Origin: Mucilaginibacter auburnensis
GTDB taxonomy: Bacteria; Bacteroidota; Bacteroidia; Sphingobacteriales; Sphingobacteriaceae
NCBI RefSeq assembly: GCF_002797815.1
Contig: NZ_PGFJ01000001.1
Location: 186,001 to 250,000 of the forward strand
Direction: 5' to 3'
DNA: 64,000 nucleotides
Shown: in pieces, positions 63,926-64,000 of the stretch
How the letters are laid out: the number at the start of each line of letters is the position of its first letter
How positions within the stretch are numbered: position 1 is the stretch's first letter
The notes under the pieces: generated by a model
The model's database searches: none
What the model saw: only the letters and a program-made list of their open reading frames with translations
What the model was told of the DNA's origin: nothing
Made by a program: the position numbers and the translations under genes

Positions 63926-64000
63926 CTATTTGCTGTATACAGCGCTTTTGTTCAGCTCAACACAATAATCAGTTATCCAGGCGCCGGCCATATCTACATA
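63926..64000 (-). CDS. C-terminal end of an unidentified protein, continues past window
   Basis: The minus strand is open from the window edge to a TAG at 63926, giving 24 residues that include DMAGAWITDYCVELNKSAVY. The gene starts outside the window and stops 11 bases before the barrel gene, so it is probably the upstream member of the same transcript. The family cannot be told from this fragment. Confidence 0.55.
   Translation of the reverse strand, partial: YVDMAGAWITDYCVELNKSAVYSK

Overview
The window reads as chromosomal DNA of a Bacteroidota, most likely Sphingobacteriaceae (Mucilaginibacter/Pedobacter-like). Supporting signs are promoters of the TTTG-N18/20-TAnnTTTG type, few Shine-Dalgarno sites, SusD/TonB-era protein families (carboxypeptidase-regulatory and MG2/TonB-plug proteins), a YtxJ bacilliredoxin, fused E1 alpha/beta dehydrogenase and short palindromic repeats in many intergenic gaps. 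The genus is an inference. No rRNA, tRNA, CRISPR or transposase gene was found.

Layout. 1-3.3 kb: housekeeping genes (peptide deformylase, M16 peptidase, hypoxanthine phosphoribosyltransferase). 3.4-11.1 kb: an ebo metabolite-traffic operon (TMEM220-like gene, eboA, eboB, eboC, then eboD, eboE) led by a good promoter and split between eboC and eboD by a 2.1 kb island of palindromic repeats, a frameshifted GIY-YIG nuclease gene and a VOC-family gene. The sixth ebo-type gene, an eboF-like phosphodiesterase, lies about 50 kb away at 61-62.4 kb behind an outer-membrane barrel gene. 11.1-20.6 kb: SIMPL protein, asparaginase, TatD nuclease, two FKBP isomerases, a DHH phosphoesterase, DUF721 and recF, a TPR protein, lumazine synthase, a 37-residue lipoprotein and YtxJ. 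20.7-27 kb: OsmC diverging from a Ter/Tel stress operon (HAD, phosphoribosyltransferase, two TerD, TelA, an unknown protein, TerC). 27.2-30.6 kb: a three-gene signalling unit (cyclic-nucleotide-domain histidine kinase, receiver fused to a thioredoxin-reductase-like flavoprotein, UBP-type zinc finger). 30.6-32.6 kb: ECF sigma, anti-sigma and fasciclin genes. 33-42 kb: E1 dehydrogenase, LutB, a broken MG2/TonB-plug gene and an M28 peptidase. 42-47.7 kb: the DUF177-rpmF-plsX-fabH-accB-accC-tatC run. 47.7-58.3 kb: a DUF5009 membrane protein and a full pentose-phosphate operon read leftwards (ppgK-like, tkt, rpiA, tal, HAD, gnd, zwf, pgl). 58.5-60.9 kb: a four-PAS histidine kinase.

How it works together. 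The pentose-phosphate operon contains both the oxidative and non-oxidative branches plus a glucokinase. The lipid block couples malonyl-CoA formation to chain initiation and phosphatidate precursors. The ebo genes form an incompletely understood metabolite-processing/export system whose parts are here dispersed by repeat activity. The Ter operon and the CNBD-kinase/TrxR/UBP unit are the two least explained signalling or stress systems in the window. Several frameshifts (GIY-YIG, MG2/plug) all look like loss of one base, so they may be real decay or sequencing error.
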